Positions 26,002-35,566 are shown, numbered from the stretch's first letter. The stretch is 64,000 nt of DNA from QQVM01 sp035341855 (GCA_035341855.1 DAOQWA010000014.1:1-64000); one strand, 5' to 3'. Made by a program: numbers and translations. The notes: generated from the sequence alone by a model not told the origin.

Positions 26002-28689
26002 ATGACATCAAGACGTACCCGTAAAAGTCAATCAAAAATGAAATTGCGTATTCGTAACCGACTGCAATTACGAACTCATATTATTGTGGGTTCCATTATC
26101 ATAGTTCTAACAACAGTATTTTCTGCTATGTTCTTTTTAGGAGATACAGAGAACGCCAGAGCATCTTCTTCAGGTGATTACAGAACAAGACAGTCTGGAA
26201 ACTGGAATGGCTCCAGCACCTGGGAAAAATTCAATGGTTGGTATTGGGCAAATACTTCTCAAAGTCCTGACGAGGATAATAATGCTATTTCAATTCTTAG
26301 CGGACATACTGTAACATTAACTTCAGGAGAAAGCGTTGATGAGCTGACAATCGAAGCAGGTGGAACTTTAATTGCAAACAATGGAGATTTAAAAATTGAG
26401 AATGGACCGGGTGTTGACATCACCGTGCATGGGACCCTCACTCTGAACACAAAAATAAAGTTGGAAAAGAATAGCAGTATGGCTATTTATGGAACAGTAA
26501 ATGAAAATTCCGATAAGTTTGATTTGAAGGATCACACGGACATTTATGTGTATAGTGGAGGGACCGTAGTTTATAACGGAGGAAACCTTGAAGACAATTC
26601 AGGCGATTGGCATTTTTATAATGGCTCTACATTTATGCATAATCGAAATGGAGAAAAGATTGTAAAAGCATTCTGGGCAGCAAATTCAACTTGTCTTATT
26701 GCCGGGACTACAAACTCCTTCCCCGGAAATCTGAATCAGACTTTTGGAAATTTTACGATCAACACTCCCGCCCTAAGCTCCAACAAAGAATTGGGATCAG
26801 AACTCGATGACATTAAAGGAAATTTCACCGTAATATCAACAGGCACGGGATCTGTTACATTGTCGAAAAATTCCAACAAGACAATTGAAATTGGAGGGAA
26901 CTACATTCATCAAGGTGGAACTCTGTATATCACTGAGAAGGGCGATGGCAACCTTGATATAACAGGTGACATGATAGTGTCTTCCGGATTAGTTGCAACC
27001 AGCAACGATGACGATGGTGGTCCGACTATAAATATAGATGGAAACTTGACTATTAGTTCCGGCGTCCTTGACTTGAGTCAGTATTCCGGTTCGCATAGTA
27101 ACAAGGGAAACGGAACAGTAAATTTGAAAGGAGATCTGAATATAACCGGAGGTCAATTAAAGGAAACGGCAAGTGGTGCAGGTAATGGCATTTTAAACTT
27201 TATCGGCAACTCTGAACAAAATTTTGTCAACACCGGAAGCATTTCAAATACGATCAATGCGGAGGTGAAGAATGGAGCAATATTGAATATGTCTACTTAT
27301 TCGTTTACCGGCTCAGGTAGCTTTACAGTTGCGAGCGGAGCGACTCTTAGGATTGGCTCTCCCAATGGAATTACTGCTTCCGGTGCAAGCGGAAATGTAC
27401 AGGTGACAGGTACAAGGTCTTTTTCAACGAATGCTTCCTATGAATATGTCGGATCGAGTACTCAGGTTACAGGAAATGGACTACCTTCAACAGTTGCAAA
27501 CATTACAGTTGATAATTCTTCAGGGCTTACACTTTCAGGTAGTATCAGCTCAAAAGGAGAAGTCGCACTAACAAATGGTGTTGTTACTACCGGATCTAAT
27601 TCTTTAATTGTTGGGACATCAATATTAAATAAAGGAAGTATAACAAGAACAAATGGATGGGTGAATGGAAATTTATCAAGGTGGATCCCATTATTGGCTA
27701 CAGGTTCATTTGTGTTTCCTGTTGGGGTAAGTAGTTATAATGAATATACTGCAACATATTCTGTTTTACCTACTGCAGGAGGACTAATGACTGTTAAGTT
27801 TGTTCAGAGTAATCCGATGCAAAATGGTTTGCCTTTATTAGAGTCTAATTCATATAAGGTTAATACTATCGGTACCAGAGGTTATTGGACAGTATCATCT
27901 TCTTTAGGTTTAGTTGGAGGTGTGTATTCCATTTCGGTATTAGGTTCGGGATTCACCGGGATTTCTGATGTTTCAAATGTTCGCATTTTGTCACGTCTCG
28001 GAACTAGCCTGCCATGGACTTTATTGGGGTCACATACCAATGCTACAGGTTCAATATCTAATGTACGTGCTACCCGTATCGGGCTTGGGCTTCCAACGCA
28101 AATCACAATCGGATGGGGTTATGATGCATTGCCCATAGAACTTATTGTTTTTGATGCAAAAGTAAATGGAGACAAAGTGGACCTGAGCTGGTCTACGGCT
28201 GCCGAAATAAATAACGACTATTTCACATTGGAACGTTCAGATGATGGAAGAAACTATGATAATATTGGTATAGTCAGAGGATCAGGAAACACAACGACAC
28301 AACGTGATTATACTTTCACAGATGATTCACCATTGAATGGTGAGTCGTATTATCGACTTCGTCAGACTGACTATGACGGGAAGTTTGAGATCTTTGATCC
28401 AAAACATATTTCAATAAAGAAAAATATACTTGAAGATTCAAAGCTCACAATTTGGCCAAATCCCTTTTCAGACAGATTTGAAGTGGAAATGGAGGCGGAA
28501 GAAAGCGGAGAGTTGAGCATATCAATAATTGGCATGGATGGCCGTGCAATAAAGACAGAAAGTATGTTGATGAATGCTCCCGGAATTCGCTGGTCATTCA
28601 ATGATGGAAATAATTTGTTGCCGGGAACATATATTCTTCGTCTGCAATTAAACGAAGAGGTGCTTAGCAGAAAAATTGTTAAGCGTTAA
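26002..28689 (+). CDS. Large secreted protein with T9SS sorting domain
   Basis: This is an 895-residue protein. The N-terminus is unusual, with about 30 strongly basic residues (MTSRRTRKSQSK start) before a hydrophobic helix at about 31-50, like an extended signal peptide. After SGNWNGSSTW follows a long beta-rich region with repeated GNLTISSG and GDLNITGG-type rungs that reads as a beta-helix or stacked beta-solenoid. An FN3-like part (PIELIVFDAKVNGDKVDLSW, about 715-805) is next, then a T9SS type A domain (LTIWPNPFSDRFE onward). The FN3-like unit before the sorting domain is a common Bacteroidota arrangement. Function is unknown. The start is ATG 26002, and a TTG four codons earlier is not convincing. 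Confidence 0.86.
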   Translation: MTSRRTRKSQSKMKLRIRNRLQLRTHIIVGSIIIVLTTVFSAMFFLGDTENARASSSGDYRTRQSGNWNGSSTWEKFNGWYWANTSQSPDEDNNAISILSGHTVTLTSGESVDELTIEAGGTLIANNGDLKIENGPGVDITVHGTLTLNTKIKLEKNSSMAIYGTVNENSDKFDLKDHTDIYVYSGGTVVYNGGNLEDNSGDWHFYNGSTFMHNRNGEKIVKAFWAANSTCLIAGTTNSFPGNLNQTFGNFTINTPALSSNKELGSELDDIKGNFTVISTGTGSVTLSKNSNKTIEIGGNYIHQGGTLYITEKGDGNLDITGDMIVSSGLVATSNDDDGGPTINIDGNLTISSGVLDLSQYSGSHSNKGNGTVNLKGDLNITGGQLKETASGAGNGILNFIGNSEQNFVNTGSISNTINAEVKNGAILNMSTYSFTGSGSFTVASGATLRIGSPNGITASGASGNVQVTGTRSFSTNASYEYVGSSTQVTGNGLPSTVANITVDNSSGLTLSGSISSKGEVALTNGVVTTGSNSLIVGTSILNKGSITRTNGWVNGNLSRWIPLLATGSFVFPVGVSSYNEYTATYSVLPTAGGLMTVKFVQSNPMQNGLPLLESNSYKVNTIGTRGYWTVSSSLGLVGGVYSISVLGSGFTGISDVSNVRILSRLGTSLPWTLLGSHTNATGSISNVRATRIGLGLPTQITIGWGYDALPIELIVFDAKVNGDKVDLSWSTAAEINNDYFTLERSDDGRNYDNIGIVRGSGNTTTQRDYTFTDDSPLNGESYYRLRQTDYDGKFEIFDPKHISIKKNILEDSKLTIWPNPFSDRFEVEMEAEESGELSISIIGMDGRAIKTESMLMNAPGIRWSFNDGNNLLPGTYILRLQLNEEVLSRKIVKR

Positions 28690-28714
28690 ATTATAGCTAG
28701 TGTTAGAGGTGAAA

Positions 28715-28755
28715 AAAGATCCGGAATTGGTTTAATAATTCCGGATCTTTCTTTT
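28715..28755 (+). terminator. Terminator of the gene ending at 28689
   Basis: A perfect 14-bp stem (28715-28728 with 28737-28750, core GATCCGGAATT) with an 8-nt loop runs into a T-rich tail. It is one of the strongest terminators in the window. Confidence 0.85.
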
Positions 28756-28832
28756 GTTAACTATTGTTTTCAATAATACAACTGCAAACCTTTACATAGC
28801 CTGATTGAGCAATCATTATTTTATCCCCAACT

Positions 28833-29642
28833 TTACTGAACGACTATCGGTTTCGACTTAGTCACTTCTTTTACAGAAGAAATAATATGATCTGAGATTC
28901 CGGGAAAGTTACTGGCAATGATCTCATCAACATCATTTGAATTTGAAGGAAAGTTTACAACAGCTACATCCCCAAAAACCTGCTTACCGGTTCGATCAAA
29001 CACGGAATAGTGGACCTTTAATTCTCGCTGGTAGATCTTCAATGCCAGATCAAGACAATCTGCAAAGTTTGTTTTTATATCCAGCTCATTAAGAAAAATA
29101 AAATAGTCAGAACGGTATTTTGTTGCCAGGTCAGATAGCAGATGTTGATCATAAAAGTCTACATTGATATAGGTTTTGTCTATAGTTTTTTTCGTGGGAG
29201 TTTCTGCTTTAAAGATTTTTTTCTTCCAGTGCATGCTATCCTTTTTCGAATTAGCTTTGAGTGGATACACAGTATCCTCGCCGAATGCTAAAGAATTATA
29301 AATTAGTTCAAGATCGCGATCGTCGCTTTCTACAAAATCCTGATCCGGAATTTTAACTTCATATTCCATCACAAGTTTGGTGTTCAAATTTTTCAGAAGC
29401 CCTAAGCGTAATTGATTTCTTACCTCCTGTTGATTCATTTCCGAGTAACGCGCCAGATCATTATCGGCATCTGATAGATGCATCATTGGCTTGTAAGGCA
29501 CGATAAGAAAAGAAAGTTGTCTCTGCTCAGGAATTATCGAAAGCGAATCTTCCTCTCCTGCAAAAGCAGGAGATGTTATCACTGAAAGGGAGATCAGGAA
29601 AAAAAATCCGAGAAATAATTGGGTGCGTGGTTTGGTTTTCAT
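28833..29642 (-). CDS. Exported protein, unknown function
   Basis: This is a 269-residue protein with a clear signal peptide (hydrophobic 9-25, cleavage after AFA near residue 28). The mature part is mixed alpha/beta and lysine-rich, without cysteines in a functional pattern. Sections such as LSDLATKYRSDYFIFLNEL and ELKVHYSVFDRTGKQVFGD resemble periplasmic proteins that sense or assemble surface structures. I cannot assign a family. It is transcribed toward the preceding T9SS gene and is separated from rseP by a terminator. Confidence 0.72.
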   Translation of the reverse strand: MKTKPRTQLFLGFFFLISLSVITSPAFAGEEDSLSIIPEQRQLSFLIVPYKPMMHLSDADNDLARYSEMNQQEVRNQLRLGLLKNLNTKLVMEYEVKIPDQDFVESDDRDLELIYNSLAFGEDTVYPLKANSKKDSMHWKKKIFKAETPTKKTIDKTYINVDFYDQHLLSDLATKYRSDYFIFLNELDIKTNFADCLDLALKIYQRELKVHYSVFDRTGKQVFGDVAVVNFPSNSNDVDEIIASNFPGISDHIISSVKEVTKSKPIVVQ

Positions 29643-29710
29643 ATTCAGACATACGTGTCGGGATAAAAAATGTTTATGTCGTCACAGATTTATTATCCAC
29701 ATTATTCATA

Positions 29711-29746
29711 AAAAAAACGGATGGTTTTCGTAGCCATCCGCTTTTT
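29711..29746 (-). terminator. Terminator downstream of rseP
   Basis: CGGATGG (29718-29724) pairs with CCATCCG (29734-29740), flanked by a run of As on one side and Ts on the other, so it can act on both strands. It lies 29 nt past the rseP stop. Confidence 0.75.
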
Positions 29747-29774
29747 AAAAATTGAGTTAATTTAATCTGTCTGA

Positions 29775-31097
29775 TCAATTTATAATATGTTTCCAGATAT
29801 CATTACCGATGGTGAAGACCATTAAGGATAATAAAATGACCATACCGGCAACTTGTGCCCTTTCCAGAAATTTATCACTTAATTTTCGACGTGTTACAGC
29901 CTCAATCGTGAGAAATAATACATGACCTCCATCGAGTGCGGGTATCGGTAAGATATTCATAAAAGCCAAAACCATTGATAGTAGTCCGGTAATTGTCCAG
30001 AAGCGCTTCCAGTCCCAGACTCCACCATAAATTGTAGCAATCCCTATTGGTCCTTGTAATGACTCAGTCGCTTTTTCTTTTCCTATAATTATTTGTTTTA
30101 AGCCCTTCATGTTGGAAGTGATCGCTTCCATAGCATCTGATGCTCCAAAGCTGATCGATGACCCGATTGTATAGGGCGTCCTTGGATAGTCTCCCAGATC
30201 ACTATGGTGTATTATTCCGATTATACCGGAATCGCCAACTACAGGTTGTAGATCTAAATTTTTATTTCCTCTTTTTATTTCAAGAGTTATGGGTTTAGAT
30301 TTATTTTCCAAAACGATGCTACGAAAACCATCCATTGAAAAAGTTCTTACTCCGTTTACAGCATAGATACGATCTCCCTTTAATAATCCTGCAGATTCAG
30401 CCGCTTTTCCGGGGATTACACTATCCACATAAAGGTTTGCCCTGTACGTACCTATAAAATTTCCTCTGCCTGCCTCAATAGCCTGTCTGTAGAAGTCCGG
30501 TGGAATAACTACATCAAGTGTGCGACCTTTTCTTTCTACCGTTAGTGTTGAACCAAAAATTACTCGGGATGAAAGTAAGTCCTCAAATCTATCAAAGCTT
30601 TTTCCGTCAATAGCTATTATTTTATCTCCGCTTTCAAGCCCTACCTGCTTGCCAAGATCAAAAGCATATATTCCATCCGTGACAGACTTGTTTGATAAAT
30701 ATTCTGAGTCATAATTATACAATACCATCGCATAGATAATAACTCCCAGAATGACATTCATAACAACACCTGCAATCATAACAACGAGTCGTTGCCATGC
30801 CGGCTTAGATCTAAATTCCCAATCCTGAGCAGGTTGTTTCATCTGTTCTTTGTCCATGCTCTCATCGATCATTCCCGAGATTTTTACATAACCTCCTAAT
30901 GGCAGCCAACCAATACCATATTCAGTTTCGCCACGACGAAAAGAAAAAAACTTGAAGCCCCAGGCATCAAAAAACAAGTAGAATTTCTCCACGCGAATTC
31001 CAAATGCTCTTGCAGCCAGATAATGACCTAATTCGTGTAAAGTAACAAGTATTGCCAATCCCAGAATTAGCTGGGCAGCCATGATTAGTCCTGACAT
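29775..31097 (-). CDS. rseP: RseP-type site-2 protease (M50)
   Basis: This 440-residue intramembrane zinc metalloprotease cleaves membrane-anchored anti-sigma factors and signal peptide remnants. The N-terminal helix holds LHELGHYLAA with H21, E22 and H25 as the HExxH site. Two PDZ domains follow (about 125-205 and 215-290), and the last helix pair holds ILPIPALDGGHVLF, whose Asp completes the zinc site. The arrangement of HExxH, two PDZ domains and an LDG motif is diagnostic. In Bacteroidota rseP often follows dxr, but here dxr lies 10 kb away. A TACCTTTG box is 61 nt upstream of the start. Confidence 0.94.
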   Translation of the reverse strand: MSGLIMAAQLILGLAILVTLHELGHYLAARAFGIRVEKFYLFFDAWGFKFFSFRRGETEYGIGWLPLGGYVKISGMIDESMDKEQMKQPAQDWEFRSKPAWQRLVVMIAGVVMNVILGVIIYAMVLYNYDSEYLSNKSVTDGIYAFDLGKQVGLESGDKIIAIDGKSFDRFEDLLSSRVIFGSTLTVERKGRTLDVVIPPDFYRQAIEAGRGNFIGTYRANLYVDSVIPGKAAESAGLLKGDRIYAVNGVRTFSMDGFRSIVLENKSKPITLEIKRGNKNLDLQPVVGDSGIIGIIHHSDLGDYPRTPYTIGSSISFGASDAMEAITSNMKGLKQIIIGKEKATESLQGPIGIATIYGGVWDWKRFWTITGLLSMVLAFMNILPIPALDGGHVLFLTIEAVTRRKLSDKFLERAQVAGMVILLSLMVFTIGNDIWKHIIN

Positions 31098-31157
31098 GTG
31101 TAAGTGGTTCTTGGGTAATTGTTTCTAACGTAACAAATGCTGAATTGTTCTTAATTG

Positions 31158-31165
31158 CAAAGGTA
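31158..31165 (-). promoter_or_regulatory. -7 box of rseP
   Basis: The minus strand reads TACCTTTGCAA, a full -7 match, 61 nt before the rseP ATG. No upstream TTG is at the standard distance. Confidence 0.45.
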
Positions 31166-31281
31166 ATAAAAAGACTGCAGCAGCATTTTATGCTGATATG
31201 GAATAATCGGGAGTGGAATTTTTCAAATAATCTTGAAATTGCGCAGCATTTTTAGAAAAATGCTAGAATCAGGCAGTCTTA

Positions 31282-31758
31282 TCAGGGTTTTCTGATAGTG
31301 ATAGCTTCGGTGCTGATCGTATTGCTAACATGACCTGCTCTGTCCACAATATATAGTGAAAATGAAGCATTTTGCTGACTCGCCCCGTTCGTAATCCCCA
31401 GTCCACCTAATTCAATATCCAAATAGCCTTTTATTGGAATGGATGATCCATCCGGTGCCAACTGTTTAATTCTGTATGATGAGGTAATACCAATCCGATT
31501 ATCTGTGACAAAGCAGTTTTTTACAGTAGGACTATTTTCACCAAGATCTCCATCCCCATCAGTATAATAAATTCGAATAACAACAGCATCTGTGTATTCA
31601 TTGGCAACAGTCGGACTAATACTTTCCATCTCAATAGATGGAACAATATCTAATGGCTCAACGTCTTTCTTACAGGAGAAAACAGAAAGACAAATTATCA
31701 AGAATAAAATGTTATTCATAAAAAGACGGCTTGTGCTGACTTTGCCGGATTTCTTCAT
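31282..31758 (-). CDS. Lipoprotein of the DUF1501 operon
   Basis: This is a 158-residue lipoprotein with lipobox VFSC near residue 29. I start it at ATG 31758 (MKKSGKVSTSRL), 19 nt after the preceding gene's stop. The same frame is open further upstream, but there it would overlap the neighbour. The mature part is an Ig-like beta sandwich with the acidic loop YYTDGDGDLGEN, which looks like a calcium-binding turn. It is the fifth and last gene of the operon. The function is unknown. The acidic loop and the fold are my inference. Confidence 0.78.
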   Translation of the reverse strand: MKKSGKVSTSRLFMNNILFLIICLSVFSCKKDVEPLDIVPSIEMESISPTVANEYTDAVVIRIYYTDGDGDLGENSPTVKNCFVTDNRIGITSSYRIKQLAPDGSSIPIKGYLDIELGGLGITNGASQQNASFSLYIVDRAGHVSNTISTEAITIRKP

Positions 31759-31777
31759 GAAAATATTTTCTTTCTTC

Positions 31778-32707
31778 CTACTGTACATAAAATGCATAAA
31801 GAGTTTTATAATAATCCATTGAACCGTTTCTTGGGAATTCGGAATCCGTTGTGTGATGACCGTCATTCACATAGATCCTGAAATACACAGTTGTGCCGGA
31901 CACCCAAGAGTTGACAGGAATATACACAAGCCAAATACCGGAAAAATAGAAGTAAGCTGATACGGTTGTAGCTGCAGAGAAATCGTTTTTATCCAGTGAT
32001 AATTTAATTTTTTTAACTGTGAAATTGGCAGGATCAGTAGCCGTGCTGCCATCAGCCGTATCGGTGGCTACAATAGCAATGAGCATTTTTGTTCCCTGAT
32101 TTACTACAAATGGATTTACCGGGAAATTATTAAGTCTGTTTGTGTCCAGGCGTATATTAAAATCTGCTGAATCAACAGCGACATATCCAATAATATTAGG
32201 AGGTAAATTGGGTTTTATTGCAATGTTGCCATTCATGTCTTTGCAACCGCCATTGATCCAATTTTTAACATGGTTGATTTCCGAGGCACTTAAACGGGTT
32301 GCATTAGACGGCATGTATTCTGTGGTGCTCGTTGTTAATCTCTCAACCAGCCATGAGTCATCAACATTGTTCGGAATAACCCTATGCGAATATATTTTCA
32401 CAGAATCCAAAGTCAACTTATTGACCGGTTGATAAACTAACGTTGCATAGCTGGATTCAATGGTGCGGAAGTCAGGCTCAAAAGTACCATCGTGACAACC
32501 CGGGTTTGCGCATTTTGGAAAGAAGATGTTTTTGTGTAAGCCCGTAATAGTATTTGGGTCAGGTTCGGGAAAAGACTGTCCGGGGGTCGAATAATCAACC
32601 TCGTCGTATGGATTTTCAGGAACATCCTCTTTAGTACATGATACAAGCATAAATGCAAGTACTGAACAGAAAAGGAATAATGATCTTATGATAGATTTCT
32701 TGTTCAT
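31778..32707 (-). CDS. Lipoprotein with cytochrome-c-like CxxxxCH site
   Basis: This is a 309-residue lipoprotein (LVSC, Cys24). Residues about 55-155 resemble the planctomycete-type cytochrome c domain: FPKCANPGCHDG has C66, C71 and H72, and the domain ends in the usual MPSNATRLSASEINHVKNWI segment. The spacing of four residues between the cysteines, instead of two, is seen in many Bacteroidota relatives, and heme attachment is therefore uncertain. The C-terminal 150 residues are an Ig-like domain. Its ATG overlaps the stop of the DUF1501 gene by 4 nt (ATGA), which implies coupled translation. Confidence 0.82.
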   Translation of the reverse strand: MNKKSIIRSLFLFCSVLAFMLVSCTKEDVPENPYDEVDYSTPGQSFPEPDPNTITGLHKNIFFPKCANPGCHDGTFEPDFRTIESSYATLVYQPVNKLTLDSVKIYSHRVIPNNVDDSWLVERLTTSTTEYMPSNATRLSASEINHVKNWINGGCKDMNGNIAIKPNLPPNIIGYVAVDSADFNIRLDTNRLNNFPVNPFVVNQGTKMLIAIVATDTADGSTATDPANFTVKKIKLSLDKNDFSAATTVSAYFYFSGIWLVYIPVNSWVSGTTVYFRIYVNDGHHTTDSEFPRNGSMDYYKTLYAFYVQ

Positions 32708-34056
32708 ACAAATGCAGCCTGAAGGTCACAGGTTGACCATGGTTTCAATCCAAATCTGCCGGAGATGACAGATTCAAATCCTAACAGATCAGCAATAGCC
32801 GGTACAATTTCAGTACTTTCTCCCATTACTGAATTGATTACCTGACCCTGATGCACTACTGATGGCGGTCCAACTATCAGACAAAAAATTTCTCTTGCCA
32901 TTTGAAGGCTCGGGTCACCATTGAAGTTAGGATCATTTGGAGCAGTGTGATCAAGTGCGCTGCGTCCGAAGGCATCAACTGAAGTGTTCGATTGAAAGTT
33001 TCTTCCATGTTCCGGTGCAATAATCAGAACAGTATCGTCTGCCATGCCCGGTGTAGATTGAATTGTCTTCCACAGTTGCGCGACGGCAAAATCAGCTTTT
33101 CGTAGATTATTCGCATAGCCGGTATAATTAAAATGGCAAATATCTACATCCTGCATATTGACGACAAGTAACTCAGGCTTAAATGTCCTGATTACTTCTT
33201 CAGCAAAGAGAATGTTATACATATCATTATTCATCACAGACAGCCCGGCGCCCCATGAATTCAGCCATGATGCATTTTGCGCATTAGAAAACAGTGTGCT
33301 GATGAATTGTTGTAATAAAGCACTATCTGCTTCTGTATTAATGACCCCTGCTGATCCGTCTGCGTAAGAATGATTGAACATTCCATTAACAAACTGCCGC
33401 ATATTTTTTGAGATAGCCTCTTCATTGCTGCTAAAATTTCTCGGATTGCCAAGCACGTCAAATCCTTGCGGACTGATCAGTGATGTTGGAGCAATAAAAT
33501 TAGCACCATACAAGGCGCCGTATCCTGAAGCATTTGAATAATTCAAGGCCGGGTATGGTCCCAGAGTGTTTGCAATCCACCAGGAATTCATAGCACTCTG
33601 TTGTGGACTGTTGTGCTTTCTGTAGTATTCGAAAATAGTTGGTTTGCTTGGGTGTTCACGGATATTTAAGTCAACATCAACATAATTTCCGGTAAGAGCA
33701 ACTGTGTGCCCGTTATAATGTCCGGTTGGACCTGATGAGTATCGAAATTCCTTGAATAGGGTACCAAAGTTTTGAAGTCTTGAAGAAAGTGGTGATACAG
33801 GGAGGGCCTCCATCCCACCTGCAATGTCAGGAGAAATACTTGCTCCGCCGTTAAATATATTCGTCATCAGGTTGCCGTCGTTCATATGTACGGACTCCAG
33901 ATTCCTAACTCCTCCGGCATAAAGACAAAAAACTACATGGTTCACCTTGCGCATACCGGTTGCGGCAAACAGTCTGCCCGATGGTAATAGGTATGGTGCA
34001 GCAAAAGCTCCTGCTGTTGCAAGCGCTGATTTCTTTATAAAGTCGCGACGCTTCAT
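32704..34056 (-). CDS. DUF1501 / alkaline-phosphatase-fold exported protein
   Basis: This is a 450-residue protein with a twin-arginine type signal (MKRRDFIKKSALATAGAFAA). The mature part matches DUF1501, a branch of the alkaline phosphatase and sulfatase superfamily. Likely metal ligands are D305 and H308 in QDVDICHFNYTG, E349 and H350 in APEHGRNF, and D369 and H370 in ALDHTAPN. The usual Ser/Thr/Cys nucleophile at the start of the fold is not evident. I choose ATG 34056, because the frame only reaches a TTG above it. It is the third gene of a five-gene operon of exported proteins. No substrate is known for this family. Confidence 0.87.
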   Translation of the reverse strand: MKRRDFIKKSALATAGAFAAPYLLPSGRLFAATGMRKVNHVVFCLYAGGVRNLESVHMNDGNLMTNIFNGGASISPDIAGGMEALPVSPLSSRLQNFGTLFKEFRYSSGPTGHYNGHTVALTGNYVDVDLNIREHPSKPTIFEYYRKHNSPQQSAMNSWWIANTLGPYPALNYSNASGYGALYGANFIAPTSLISPQGFDVLGNPRNFSSNEEAISKNMRQFVNGMFNHSYADGSAGVINTEADSALLQQFISTLFSNAQNASWLNSWGAGLSVMNNDMYNILFAEEVIRTFKPELLVVNMQDVDICHFNYTGYANNLRKADFAVAQLWKTIQSTPGMADDTVLIIAPEHGRNFQSNTSVDAFGRSALDHTAPNDPNFNGDPSLQMAREIFCLIVGPPSVVHQGQVINSVMGESTEIVPAIADLLGFESVISGRFGLKPWSTCDLQAAFV

Positions 34057-34074
34057 TTCTATGCCGGGTTTCAA

Positions 34075-34557
34075 TTAGTAAAAACGATATTCATCAGATG
34101 TCATCAAACTATAATAGACAGTTAGTGGACCTGCAACCGTACTGCTTCGTATCATACTCAGCCATTGATATTTTTCAAACTCTGTAGCTTCTCTGTTGAA
34201 GAATTTTTTATAGGAATTGTTAATGAATAATATGGTATCTCCGTTTACAGAAGGTGTAGACGGAATGATAGCCGTTGAATCATTCAGAAAATTCCGAATG
34301 ATACGATCTTCGATTACTCTAAGATCCCCAAAAGAGGAGTAAGCGATACTTAAGTTTACCAGTCTTGCCTGTGAAATTTCAGTACCAAATAAATCCGCAT
34401 AGGCAATCGAAATAAATTCAGTCGTTGATTTCTGATTATTCTTATTTCCTCCACCTTGAGTGACGGATACCGGATCTACCTCATACTCGACTTCCTTTTC
34501 CGTGTTACACGAAAAAAAGAGACAGGTCAAGGTAAGTATGAGCAATACTTTTTTCAT
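34075..34557 (-). CDS. Small lipoprotein of the DUF1501 operon
   Basis: This is a 160-residue lipoprotein (FFSC, Cys17). The mature part is mostly helical and contains the segment YKKFFNREATEFEKY (116-130) and the end LMTSDEYRFY. These resemble the helical modules of the 290-residue protein encoded just upstream and the ends of DUF4214-type domains. Its ATG overlaps the stop of that upstream gene by 4 nt, so the two are translationally coupled. It may be a reduced partner or paralogue. The function is unknown. Confidence 0.8.
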   Translation of the reverse strand: MKKVLLILTLTCLFFSCNTEKEVEYEVDPVSVTQGGGNKNNQKSTTEFISIAYADLFGTEISQARLVNLSIAYSSFGDLRVIEDRIIRNFLNDSTAIIPSTPSVNGDTILFINNSYKKFFNREATEFEKYQWLSMIRSSTVAGPLTVYYSLMTSDEYRFY

Positions 34558-35426
34558 TCTATTCCTATAAATTCGTTGGAGGATAAAATATCTTTTTGAA
34601 CAAGTGTATAGTCCGACGTGTTAGCATACTTATATGTCCCTGAACTCATTTCTTGTGTGCTAGGCACTCTGTTTAAGTATTTTTGATACAAAAAAACTAC
34701 CTGTGCTTCATAATAATTATTGCAATGAGTAATAATATCTAAAAAATCATCTTTGGAAAGTCCGGCTTCAAGAAAAAGTACAGAGTTGTTTCCATCAACC
34801 ATTGATACTCCTCCATTTTGCTCGGCTATCGTTGGGTTTCTGTTAAGTAGATTTTGAAATGCGCTGATTACAAAATTCGCGGATCCCATATTAATCTGAT
34901 CATAAATATAGTTGTTGCACATCCGCCTGTGTAATTCATCAAGGCCTATGCTGCCATTGGTGAATTCCGGAAAAGCGTTTTGTAGTGCAGTCAATCGGTC
35001 AATTTCATATTGAAGGACGGCAAACAAATATAAATTTGTCGAATCCTGCATGAGAGCATTAAAGATGGTAATCCATGTAGTAAAATCTGCCGTATCGGCA
35101 TTGTTCAATAAGTTGATTTTATTTTGCAGATAAACCTGAGGTTTATAGGAGGCATCACCAAATACTCCGCTCAAAAACTGTGCTTTTGAAACACTATCAA
35201 GACCGGCTCCTTGTAACAGGCTGACTGAATTTGAAAATTCAGTAGCATTTGGCTCCCTTCCAAGTGTCAGGATATATGTTCTCGTTACATAGTTTTCAAT
35301 CGTAACTATTTCGACAGTTCTGTCGGGCGGAGCAATATTGTCCGGGATTGTTTCCAGTTCTGTTTTTGTGCAAGACAAACAAAACAATGCGGTGCAAAAA
35401 ATTAGAAGAGTAAATCGCATGTACAT
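34554..35426 (-). CDS. Helical-repeat lipoprotein, first gene of the DUF1501 operon
   Basis: This is a 290-residue lipoprotein (LSC, Cys19). Three segments share the pattern Y/F-x4-L-x-R-x-P-x3-E: TYILTLGREPNATEF (50-64), SAFQNLLNRNPTIAE (188-202) and VFLYQKYLNRVPSTQ (244-258), each in a helical setting. The end, LSSNEFIGIE, also recalls DUF4214 modules. In planctomycetes DUF1501 genes pair with DUF1549-type proteins that carry a similar R-x-P motif. This may be their Bacteroidota counterpart. An ATG two codons inside (MRF) is an equally good start. Confidence 0.78.
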   Translation of the reverse strand: MYMRFTLLIFCTALFCLSCTKTELETIPDNIAPPDRTVEIVTIENYVTRTYILTLGREPNATEFSNSVSLLQGAGLDSVSKAQFLSGVFGDASYKPQVYLQNKINLLNNADTADFTTWITIFNALMQDSTNLYLFAVLQYEIDRLTALQNAFPEFTNGSIGLDELHRRMCNNYIYDQINMGSANFVISAFQNLLNRNPTIAEQNGGVSMVDGNNSVLFLEAGLSKDDFLDIITHCNNYYEAQVVFLYQKYLNRVPSTQEMSSGTYKYANTSDYTLVQKDILSSNEFIGIE

Positions 35427-35462
35427 GTAACGGTAAATCTACTGATAGATTTTTAAATTTCT

Positions 35463-35470
35463 CAAAATTA
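35463..35470 (-). promoter_or_regulatory. Possible -7 box of the DUF1501 operon
   Basis: The minus strand reads TAATTTTG, matching TAnnTTTG, 36 nt before the first gene of the operon. The nearest TTG is only 13 nt further up, so the upstream element is not standard. Confidence 0.4.
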
Positions 35471-35566
35471 TTTCGTTTTTTATCAATAGATACATGGCTG
35501 ATTAATGCCAATTGAAAGGGGTTTTAGCTTTGTTTTTAAACATGCGGAATACTCTATAGTATAAAA

